A stretch of 34,102 bases of DNA from an uncultured Bacteroidota bacterium (GTDB lineage Bacteria; Bacteroidota; Bacteroidia; Chitinophagales; Saprospiraceae), in NCBI GenBank assembly GCA_937861115.1, contig CALMBD010000338.1:1-34102 (forward strand), written 5' to 3'. Position 1 is the first letter of the stretch. Each line of letters begins with the position of its first letter. Below, piece by piece: positions 24,517-31,085 of this stretch. The notes beneath the pieces were generated by a model. That model worked only from the letters and a program-made list of their open reading frames with translations. It was not told where the DNA came from and did no database searches. The position numbers were made by a program, and so were the translations under genes.

Positions 24517-25806
24517 TTAGTTTCCCAATTTTGCAACCAGCATTTCCCTGGCCTGTGCGGATTGGAGTTCGTGCAGTTTTTTCGACAACCGGGACTGTGT
24601 GAGCAGATTCAACTGACTCAGGTAATCCGTTTCGGTCATGACGCCGTTTTTGACCTGGGCCTCCGCACGGCGCATAATATCTTCCTGGAGGGTAATGATG
24701 GCGTCGTCCTGTACAAGTTGTTCCTTGTATTTCACGTTCAGGTCCCAGAACTCTTTTCTGGTATTGGCCTCGAGGCGCTGTTCGAAGGCCATTTGCTGCG
24801 CCGCCACATTCCGGACCTGTAAATCAAGCACCTGTGCCTCGCGCCGGCGATTGCCCCAGTCGAAAGGCGTCCAGGAGGCGCGCAAACCGAACAGTACAAA
24901 AGGTTGTAACCCCGTTTCGAAGAAGTTAAAAGGATTAGGGCGCCCAAAGCCGCCCTGGGCGAAGGCCTCGATACGCGGCTGGAGCTGCAGCTGCAAACGG
25001 TCCTTCTGCAACTGAAAACTGCGCTGTTGCAAGGCAAAAAGCCGGAGTTCGGGGCGTATTTCAGGGCGCAGGGCCTCGTCGGACCACTCCGGGTTGGCAA
25101 GTACAAAATCAACCTGAGCGCGGCCGAGCCATTTGGCGAGTATTTCCATCAGCGCCTGCTTGTCTACCTGCATCGCGGCGATTTGCTGGTCGGTTTTCAG
25201 TATCTGTATCCGGACCTGGTCTGCTGCGCTGCGCAAAGCAACGCCGCCTGCAATAGAGGCCTCCAATTGCTCGAGGCGGCGATTCAGGTCTGTTTTCGAA
25301 CTCGAAAGGATGTCTTCGTTTTCCTGAAGCAGCAAGGCCCTGAAATACAGGTCCGTGACGAGCTCCCGAAGCTGGTACGCATCGACATCCACCTGCGCCG
25401 AGGCCATGTCACGCTCCAGTTCGCGTTGCTGCCGCAGGTAGCGGTCCGAGCCGCCGTCCCAGATGCGTTGCGCAACATCTGCCGAAATTTTGTACTGGTC
25501 TTTCGGCACCTGGGGCGGTTGAAACAAGGGATTGTCGACACCCAGGGAGAAGACGTCGCTTTGCCAGGTGGCCTGTGCGCCGATATTGATACGCGGCAGG
25601 TTATTGCTTTGCAGGCTTCTGATCTGCAGGGCGGCAATGCTTTCGGCATACAGTTTCTTTTGCTGCAAGGGACTGTTTGTCACGGCAAGATCGCGGCACT
25701 GCCGTACATCCAGGGTGTCGGGCGGTGAAAAGGGGGTACCGGGCAAGGCGAAAAGGACGCTCACCCACACATTCAAAAGGAAGGTTAAAAACCAGAGTGT
25801 TTTCAT
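24517..25806 (-). CDS. TolC-family outer-membrane efflux protein
   Basis: A 429-residue protein with a signal peptide (MKTLWFLTFLLNVWVSVLFALP) and the two long alpha-helical repeats of the TolC/OEP family: LDVRQCRDLAVTNSPLQQKK near the N-terminus, NLPRINIGAQATW, and in the second half RPELRLFALQQRSFQLQKDR then FVLFGLRASWTPFDWGNRR. It forms the outer-membrane exit duct of the exporter with the HlyD-like protein 27 nt downstream. MKTLWFL at 25806 is chosen; an ATG 12 nt upstream is also in frame and lies against the operator. A perfect GTTTAAC-N6-GTTAAAC repeat lies directly upstream. Confidence 0.9.
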   Translation of the reverse strand: MKTLWFLTFLLNVWVSVLFALPGTPFSPPDTLDVRQCRDLAVTNSPLQQKKLYAESIAALQIRSLQSNNLPRINIGAQATWQSDVFSLGVDNPLFQPPQVPKDQYKISADVAQRIWDGGSDRYLRQQRELERDMASAQVDVDAYQLRELVTDLYFRALLLQENEDILSSSKTDLNRRLEQLEASIAGGVALRSAADQVRIQILKTDQQIAAMQVDKQALMEILAKWLGRAQVDFVLANPEWSDEALRPEIRPELRLFALQQRSFQLQKDRLQLQLQPRIEAFAQGGFGRPNPFNFFETGLQPFVLFGLRASWTPFDWGNRRREAQVLDLQVRNVAAQQMAFEQRLEANTRKEFWDLNVKYKEQLVQDDAIITLQEDIMRRAEAQVKNGVMTETDYLSQLNLLTQSRLSKKLHELQSAQAREMLVAKLGN

Positions 25807-25819
25807 GTTTAATGACATG

Positions 25820-25839
25820 GTTTAACTTTTTGGTTAAAC
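25820..25839. promoter_or_regulatory. Putative TetR operator O1 at the tolC start
   Basis: A perfect inverted repeat, GTTTAAC, 6-nt spacer, GTTAAAC, lies in the gap between the tetR stop and the tolC start. The same 20-bp geometry recurs twice upstream of tetR. Binding here would block expression of the exporter genes apart from tetR itself. Confidence 0.7.
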
Positions 25840-25852
25840 ATGGATAAAAAAA

Positions 25853-26479
25853 TTATTCAGGACGAAGGGACGCCAGGATAAAGGTGGTCACTTCGTATTT
25901 TCGTTCTTCCAGAAATATACGCAACTCGCCCGGCCCCATGCCAAGCAGGATGCGGATCATGGGCTTGCCGATAAACGGAAAAGCGCACATCGATACAATG
26001 TTGACGATCAGGTGCTGAGGCTTTATGTACCGTATTTTTCCCGCAGCAATCTCCTCCTCCACCTGCCGGAAAAAAACCTCCGGCCTGGGCAGGGTAGCGG
26101 GCAGGATAGCGTCGAAAAAACGCTCCGGATGCTTGTTGATCTCGGAAATAATGAACAGCGGGATGTAGGGGTTCTGGCTGATGATGTCGATGTACGTTCC
26201 GATAAAGCGGCGTATCTTTTCTTCCAGCGGCAACTCGCTCTCAATGACCTGTCGAATGGCCGGCATGGCCTTGTTGATGATCGCGCGTGCCACCATCTCG
26301 TACAGTTTCTCCTTGGAGCGGTAGTAGTAATGCAACAACGCCTTGTTGATACCCGCACGATCGGCTATCTCCTGCATCTTCGCACCGTCCATGCCCTTCT
26401 GCGTGAACACCTCGTGTGCCGCCTCGAATATCTTTTGCTCGGTGGTATCTTGAACAGGGTGTGTTTCTGGATTGTCCAT
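25853..26479 (-). CDS. TetR family transcriptional regulator of the efflux locus
   Basis: A 208-residue regulator. The N-terminal helix-turn-helix is typical: TEQKIFEAAHEVFTQKGMDG, then MQEIADRAGINKALLHYYYR and SKEKLYEMV. The rest is the alpha-helical ligand and dimer domain (EEKIRRFIGTYIDII, FIISEINKHPERF). It is the first gene of the exporter operon and is very likely its repressor, released by a compound the pump removes; the ligand is unknown. A promoter match and two operator-like repeats lie upstream, and a third operator lies between it and tolC, so autoregulation is expected. Confidence 0.93.
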   Translation of the reverse strand: MDNPETHPVQDTTEQKIFEAAHEVFTQKGMDGAKMQEIADRAGINKALLHYYYRSKEKLYEMVARAIINKAMPAIRQVIESELPLEEKIRRFIGTYIDIISQNPYIPLFIISEINKHPERFFDAILPATLPRPEVFFRQVEEEIAAGKIRYIKPQHLIVNIVSMCAFPFIGKPMIRILLGMGPGELRIFLEERKYEVTTFILASLRPE

Positions 26480-26482
26480 TTA

Positions 26483-26502
26483 GTTTAACCGTTTGGTAAA
26501 AT
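26483..26502. promoter_or_regulatory. Putative TetR operator O2 just downstream of the tetR promoter
   Basis: GTTTAAC, 6-nt spacer, GTAAAAT: five of seven positions of the second arm agree with the perfect operator at 25820-25839. It lies between the -7 box (26516-26509) and the tetR ATG, the usual place for autorepression. Confidence 0.55.
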
Positions 26503-26508
26503 TTCGGA

Positions 26509-26539
26509 CAAAGGTGAGGGCTATTTTTTAAATTGTCAA
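26509..26539 (-). promoter_or_regulatory. Candidate tetR promoter
   Basis: On the minus strand, TTGACA begins at 26539 and, 20 nt after the TTG, CACCTTTG occupies 26516-26509. This fits the Bacteroidota -33 TTG and -7 TAnnTTTG pair with one mismatch in the -7 box. Operator-like repeats lie on both sides. Confidence 0.5.
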
Positions 26540-26554
26540 GTATTCGGTCATTTT

Positions 26555-26574
26555 TTTTAACCACTTAGTTAAAC
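26555..26574. promoter_or_regulatory. Putative TetR operator O3 upstream of the tetR promoter
   Basis: TTTTAAC, 6-nt spacer, GTTAAAC: thirteen of the fourteen arm positions agree with the perfect operator at 25820-25839. It lies upstream of the -33 TTG and about 80 bp from the divergent pgeF start. Confidence 0.6.
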
Positions 26575-26638
26575 CTTACGGACAAAACAAGGGCTACGCT
26601 CTGTTAACGACAGTATTTCATCGATAAAAATACCTGCC

Positions 26639-26646
26639 TAACTTTG
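26639..26646 (+). promoter_or_regulatory. Candidate -7 box for pgeF
   Basis: TAACTTTG is an exact TAnnTTTG match ending 7 nt before the pgeF ATG. The transcript would have almost no leader. Confidence 0.55.
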
Positions 26647-26653
26647 CAGGCAC

Positions 26654-27424
26654 ATGGCAAACGATCCTTCAACACACCCAATGTTCCGCCGCCCGGCGAT
26701 TTTTGCGCCCTTTCCCCGCCTTGTTGCGGCGGAAAGTACGCGCCACGGAGGTATTAGTCCGGCTCCCTATGCTTCACTTAACCTGGGAAAAAGCACCGAT
26801 GACGCCCCTTCAAACACAACCGAGAATCGCCGGCGCCTGTGCGCTGCCCTCGGATTTACGCCGGAGCAGATGGCCTGGTCGAAACAGGTACACGAGGACA
26901 GGGTAAGGCTTGTCAGTGAACCCGGTGGCGCCGAAGGCTTCGACGCGCTGATCACCGACCGACCCGGCATACTCCTGGCCGTATCGATTGCCGATTGTAC
27001 GCCCATCCTGATTTTCGACGCGCAGCACAACGCCGTTGCAGCCATCCATTCCGGCTGGCCGGGTACAGCCGCCAGGATCACGGAAAAGACTCTGAACAGC
27101 ATGCGTGATCAATTCGGCACCCGCGGCGAAGATTGTTTTGCCTATATCGGCACCTGCATCGATGAGTGTTCGTTCGAAGTAGGCGAGGAGGTAGCCGTCA
27201 AATTTGACGCGGCGCACAAACGTTTCGATAAGGATAAGGGGAAGTACTTCGTCGACCTCAAGCAGGCCAATGCCGCGCAGGTGCTGGCGTTCGGGGTACC
27301 GGAAAACCAAATCGGGATATCGCCCTACTCTACCGTGTTGAACAACGACGACTATTTCTCACACCGGAAGGAAAAAGGGATTACGGGGAGGATGATGGCT
27401 GTGATCGGGATGAGGGAGCGGTAA
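26654..27424 (+). CDS. pgeF: Purine nucleoside phosphorylase / peptidoglycan editing factor (YfiH, laccase-domain)
   Basis: A 256-residue protein of the DUF152/YfiH laccase-domain family. The zinc/copper-site residues are present: His80 in SKQVH, Cys115 in IADCTPIL and His132 in IHSGWPGTAARI. The C-terminal SHRKEKGITGRMMAVI is the usual family ending. Members remove wrongly incorporated L-Ser from peptidoglycan precursors (PgeF in E. coli) and show purine nucleoside phosphorylase and adenosine deaminase activity. It is cytoplasmic with no signal peptide. It is divergent from tetR and convergent with the mfd gene, whose end lies 19 nt away. Confidence 0.92.
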   Translation: MANDPSTHPMFRRPAIFAPFPRLVAAESTRHGGISPAPYASLNLGKSTDDAPSNTTENRRRLCAALGFTPEQMAWSKQVHEDRVRLVSEPGGAEGFDALITDRPGILLAVSIADCTPILIFDAQHNAVAAIHSGWPGTAARITEKTLNSMRDQFGTRGEDCFAYIGTCIDECSFEVGEEVAVKFDAAHKRFDKDKGKYFVDLKQANAAQVLAFGVPENQIGISPYSTVLNNDDYFSHRKEKGITGRMMAVIGMRER

Positions 27425-27443
27425 CACCAACCGGAGGTTGGCG

Positions 27444-29816
27444 TTACCCTACCGCGCTCACCACCTGCTCCAGCATCGCCTTCACCCCTTTCAGACTCCA
27501 CACCTCATCCTGTACCAGGATCAGTTCCTTGTTGGTCTGTTTCAGCGAGAGGCCCATGATGCGGCCTTTTTGCTGGATGAATACCATGATTTTCTGAAAC
27601 TGCTCGGTCTCGTAAAAGGACGACTGGGGGTCGCCGAGGAAATAGCAGCGCAGTTTCCCGCCCTTCAGAATCAGGCGGTCGAAACCGAGTTTTTTGCACA
27701 GCCATTGCAGGCGCAAGGCTTCGAACAAGGCATTGACCTGTTTGGGCACCTTGCCGAAGCGGTCTTCCAGGCGTTGGGCAAACTTCTCGATACCCGCTTC
27801 ATCCACAACGTCGTTCAGTTCGGTATAGAGGTTCAGGCGCTCCTGGATATTGCTGACGTACTCGTCGGGGATGAGCATTTCCACATCGGTTTCCACCGTC
27901 ACATCGCGGACGTACGAGCCGCGCTGGGCGATTTCTTCCTTGAAAAGGTCTTTGAAGTCGGTCTCTTTCAGTTCCTGAATCGCCTCGTCGAGTATTTTCT
28001 GATAGGTCTCAAAACCGATATCCGCGATGAACCCCGATTGCTCGCCGCCAAGCAGGTTGCCTGCCCCGCGGATGTCGAGGTCGCGCATGGCCACGGCAAA
28101 ACCCGAGCCGAGATCGCTGAACTCCTCGATGGTGCGCAATCGCTTGCGCGCTTCGTGGGTAAGTACGCTCATCGGCGGCGCCAGCAGGTAGCAGTAGGCT
28201 TTCTGGTTGGACCGGCCCACACGTCCGCGCAACTGGTGCAGGTCGCTGAGGCCGAACATATCGGCGCTGTTGATGATGATGGTGTTGGCGTTGGGGATGT
28301 CGAGCCCGGTCTCGATGATATTGGTGCAGGCCAGCACGTCGAACTTGCGGTCGATAAAATCCACCAGCACCTGTTCGAGTTGTTCCGCATCCATCTGGCC
28401 GTGCGCCATGGCAATCTTCGCATCCGGGCACGTGCTCTTCAACTGATCGACCATGCCCGGCAGGTCTTTCACCCGGTTGTGCACAAAAAACACCTGGCCG
28501 CCGCGGTCGATTTCCGTGTAAATGGCTTCATGGATCAAATGTTCGTCGAACACCCGTATCTCGGTGTGGATCGGCTGGCGGTTCGGCGGCGGTGTGCGGA
28601 TAACGGAAAGGTCGCGGGCCGCCATCAGACTGAACTGCAAGGTCCGCGGAATGGGCGTGGCGGTGAGCGTCAGGGTGTCTACATTGACTTTCAGCGCCAC
28701 GCCGAATTTTTGCTCTTCATCCACGACAAGCAGCCCCAGGTCTTTAAAGCCGATGTCTTTTCCAAGCAATGCATGGGTGCCGATCACGATATCGACCTTG
28801 CCGTCCTTCAGGTTTTGCAGCAGTTCCTTTTTTTCCTTTGCCGTGCGAAAGCGGTTGAGGTAGTCCACCGTAACGGGAAACTCGCTGAGGCGCTCGCTGA
28901 AGGTCTTCCAGTGTTGCAGGGCCAGGATGGTGGTGGGCACCAGCACGGCCACCTGTTTGCCGTCGCAGACAGCCTTGAAGGCCGCGCGAATGGCGACCTC
29001 GGTCTTGCCGAAACCCACATCGCCACAGATCAGGCGATCCATGGGATAAGGCTTTTCCATATCAGCCTTCACGTCGTTGGTGGATTTGTACTGATCGGGC
29101 GTGTCTTCGTATATAAAACTGGCCTCTAGTTCGTTCTGCAGGTAACCGTCGGGCGGGAACGCATGACCTTTGGCGGCGCGGCGCGCGGCGTAGAGTTTGA
29201 TCAATCCTGCTGCGATGTCCTTGATCTTTCGTTTGGTGCGGGCCTTGAGTTGTTTCCAGGCGTCGGAGCCGATCTTGGAGAGTTGCGGCGGCGTGCCATC
29301 CTGCCCGACATACTTCGATATTTTGTGCAGCGAATGGATGCTGACGTACAGAATGTCGTTGTTCTTGTAGTTGAGCCGCACGGCCTCCTGCAATTGTCCG
29401 CCCAGTTCGATCTTCTGCAATCCCGCAAACTTGCCGATACCGTGGTCGATGTGGGTCACGTAGTCGCCGGGCTGCAGTTCGCGCAACAACCGTATGTTCA
29501 GGGCCTGTTCCCGGGTGAAACCCTGCCTGACCTTGTACTGGTGGTAGCGCTGGAATATCTGGTGATCGGTCAGGCAGACGATTTTCAGGTCTTCATCGAC
29601 AAAGCCTTCATGGATGGGTATTTCGACGGGGAGGAATTCCACCTGTGCCTTCAGTTCGCTGAAAATGGCCGACAGGCGGTCGAATTGTTTCGGGTTCTCG
29701 GAGCAGATATAGATTTCATAACCGCCTGCTTTCCATTCGTGCATGGCGCGAATGAGCAGGTCGAAATTTTTGTTGAAGGACGGCTGGGGTTTGGAATGAA
29801 AGGATATGGTTGTCAT
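27444..29816 (-). CDS. mfd: Transcription-repair coupling factor Mfd, C-terminal part (D3 to D7)
   Basis: A 790-residue open frame covering the larger part of Mfd: the D3 segment starting at SKPQPSFNKNFDLL, the RNA-polymerase-interacting domain (GDYVTHIDHGIGKFAGL), the RecG-like translocase with Walker A GDVGFGKTE, VVDEEQKFG (motif II), TATPIPRTL (motif III), HGQMDAEQL, TNIIETGLDIPNANT and QLRGRVGRS, then the C-terminal D7. Mfd uses ATP to push stalled RNA polymerase off damaged DNA and recruits UvrA. The N-terminal part lies in the same reading frame upstream (29919-30914), but two TGA codons separate them. Between FGV and NVD there are 4 residues where E. coli Mfd has 11, an in-frame loss of 7. 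ATG 29816 is the first start after the stops. The gene may be split, a pseudogene or mis-assembled. Confidence 0.9.
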   Translation of the reverse strand: MTTISFHSKPQPSFNKNFDLLIRAMHEWKAGGYEIYICSENPKQFDRLSAIFSELKAQVEFLPVEIPIHEGFVDEDLKIVCLTDHQIFQRYHQYKVRQGFTREQALNIRLLRELQPGDYVTHIDHGIGKFAGLQKIELGGQLQEAVRLNYKNNDILYVSIHSLHKISKYVGQDGTPPQLSKIGSDAWKQLKARTKRKIKDIAAGLIKLYAARRAAKGHAFPPDGYLQNELEASFIYEDTPDQYKSTNDVKADMEKPYPMDRLICGDVGFGKTEVAIRAAFKAVCDGKQVAVLVPTTILALQHWKTFSERLSEFPVTVDYLNRFRTAKEKKELLQNLKDGKVDIVIGTHALLGKDIGFKDLGLLVVDEEQKFGVALKVNVDTLTLTATPIPRTLQFSLMAARDLSVIRTPPPNRQPIHTEIRVFDEHLIHEAIYTEIDRGGQVFFVHNRVKDLPGMVDQLKSTCPDAKIAMAHGQMDAEQLEQVLVDFIDRKFDVLACTNIIETGLDIPNANTIIINSADMFGLSDLHQLRGRVGRSNQKAYCYLLAPPMSVLTHEARKRLRTIEEFSDLGSGFAVAMRDLDIRGAGNLLGGEQSGFIADIGFETYQKILDEAIQELKETDFKDLFKEEIAQRGSYVRDVTVETDVEMLIPDEYVSNIQERLNLYTELNDVVDEAGIEKFAQRLEDRFGKVPKQVNALFEALRLQWLCKKLGFDRLILKGGKLRCYFLGDPQSSFYETEQFQKIMVFIQQKGRIMGLSLKQTNKELILVQDEVWSLKGVKAMLEQVVSAVG

Positions 29817-29926
29817 ATTATCTGCTGGAACCAGGATATTTCACGCTAAATTTGGATATGTACGACGGATTTCCAAACCCTTCGAAACGGCGCAGGAAAG
29901 TTTTGGAACGGCGTTTCGTCATATGG
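29810..29926 (-). other. 117-bp in-frame insert in mfd with two TGA codons
   Basis: The N- and C-terminal mfd frames are the same frame, separated by TGA at 29921-29919 and TGA at 29843-29841. The segment is bounded by direct repeats of CCATAT (minus strand, 29926-29921 and 29809-29804) exactly 117 bp apart. Removing one repeat plus the segment gives a continuous VVKS-ISFHSKPQPS. A second direct repeat, ATATGAC, lies 106 bp apart. Inside are inverted repeats CGAAACG/CGTTTCG and TTCCAAA/TTTGGAA. No coding potential of its own is seen. Confidence 0.7.
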
Positions 29927-30914
29927 ATTTGACAACGCCGCCCTGCTTTTCCGTAAACACCAGGGTCCGCTCCGCAATCTCTCCCGCCACATCGCCCGGG
30001 TATAAAAATGCCCGGTCGCGGAAAACTTCCCGCAGTTCTGCCGAATCCAGCGCCGTCAGTTTGCCGGCAAACTGCTCCGCCCGCTCGAAGCAATGCTGCA
30101 GCCGGTCGAGCAGCAATTGGAAGTCCTTGATCCAGATCACGGTACCCGGCGGCAGTATCTGAAAAAGCGACACCTTCTGATCCTGCCGGAAGCGTGTATT
30201 GAGATTGGGTACAATATTCACCGAACTGAGGCTGCGCTGCGACAACTGCGTCAGCGGGTCGAAAATCCGGATGCTTTCCACTTCGTCGTCGAAGAGTTCG
30301 ATGCGATAGGGCAGTTCGTTGCCCCAGGAAAACAGGTCGATGATACCGCCGCGGATGCTGAACTGACCCGGTTCGTACACAAAATCGGCGCGCTCGAAAC
30401 CGTATTCCACCAAAACCTGTATCACAAAATCCACGTCGAGTTTTTCGCCCTTTTTAACCTCTATACGGCTCTGTGCCAGCACGTCGGGGCGCACTACTTT
30501 TTCAAACAGCGCCTCCGGATACGTGACGAGCACGACCCCGGTGGTTTCCGACTGAGGCATGGTGATCTTGCTGATCACCTCGCTGCGCTGAAGGATATGC
30601 GTCTGGTTCAGGTCGTCGAAAAACGCCGGGCGTTTAAAGGAATCGGGAAAAAAATGCGCGGCTTCGAGGCCAAGCAAACCCTGAAGATCGTTGTGCCGGT
30701 AGGCCGCCTCTTCCTTCCCGTTGGCAATAAAAAGATGGAATCCGCCGCCGCCCGTTCTGCCTGCCGTTGCCGCCAGGACAAAAGATTCCTGAGCGCCGGT
30801 CAGTCCGTCGAGTTGTATACGGACTGAAGGCGACTGGTTATCAAGGTTTTGGGCGATTTTTGTCACCGCCGGATGCTTGCGATACGCGGCGATAAGGTGC
30901 TGGAGGTTGCTCAC
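29919..30914 (-). CDS. mfd: Transcription-repair coupling factor Mfd, N-terminal part (UvrB-homology module)
   Basis: A 331-residue frame matching Mfd domains 1a, 2 and 1b, the UvrB-like module that binds UvrA. It includes RADFVYEPGQFSIRGGIIDLFSW, YRIELFDDEVESIRIFDPLTQLS and, near the end, RTLVFTEKQGG. The start is GTG at 30914 (MSNLQHLIAAY...); no in-frame ATG lies just upstream. It stops at TGA 29919-29921, about at the junction with D3 where a full Mfd would continue. A TACCTTTG promoter box ends 4 nt before the GTG, which would make the mRNA nearly leaderless. Whether this fragment is made as a separate protein is unknown. Confidence 0.87.
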   Translation of the reverse strand: MSNLQHLIAAYRKHPAVTKIAQNLDNQSPSVRIQLDGLTGAQESFVLAATAGRTGGGGFHLFIANGKEEAAYRHNDLQGLLGLEAAHFFPDSFKRPAFFDDLNQTHILQRSEVISKITMPQSETTGVVLVTYPEALFEKVVRPDVLAQSRIEVKKGEKLDVDFVIQVLVEYGFERADFVYEPGQFSIRGGIIDLFSWGNELPYRIELFDDEVESIRIFDPLTQLSQRSLSSVNIVPNLNTRFRQDQKVSLFQILPPGTVIWIKDFQLLLDRLQHCFERAEQFAGKLTALDSAELREVFRDRAFLYPGDVAGEIAERTLVFTEKQGGVVKSI

Positions 30915-30918
30915 GCGG

Positions 30919-30926
30919 CAAAGGTA
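30919..30926 (-). promoter_or_regulatory. Candidate -7 box for mfd, implying a leaderless transcript
   Basis: TACCTTTG on the minus strand matches TAnnTTTG exactly and ends 4 nt before the GTG start codon. With +1 a few bases after the box, transcription would begin at or next to the start codon. No good -33 TTG is seen. Confidence 0.4.
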
Positions 30927-31085
30927 TAAACTTTGTGTAGCGGGGAAACGGCTGAGCAGGCGAAAGGTTTTATTTCAACTGAATTCCTCCGGGTAAATTC
31001 AGGGCTTCCATTTGGCCCAAGCCAAAAATATTCCGGATTATTGCGCAAGCGATCCGCATGCAGGAGGCTGCACAACTATCCGATC

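Noticed and set aside
27438..29129. 563-codon open frame on the plus strand
   Set aside because: It mirrors the mfd translocase on the other strand and its translation has no recognisable domain, so it is a shadow.
29818..30093. 91-codon frame in another phase across the mfd break
   Set aside because: Considered as the real continuation through a frameshift, but the N- and C-terminal Mfd frames are already in phase and this frame's residues do not resemble Mfd.
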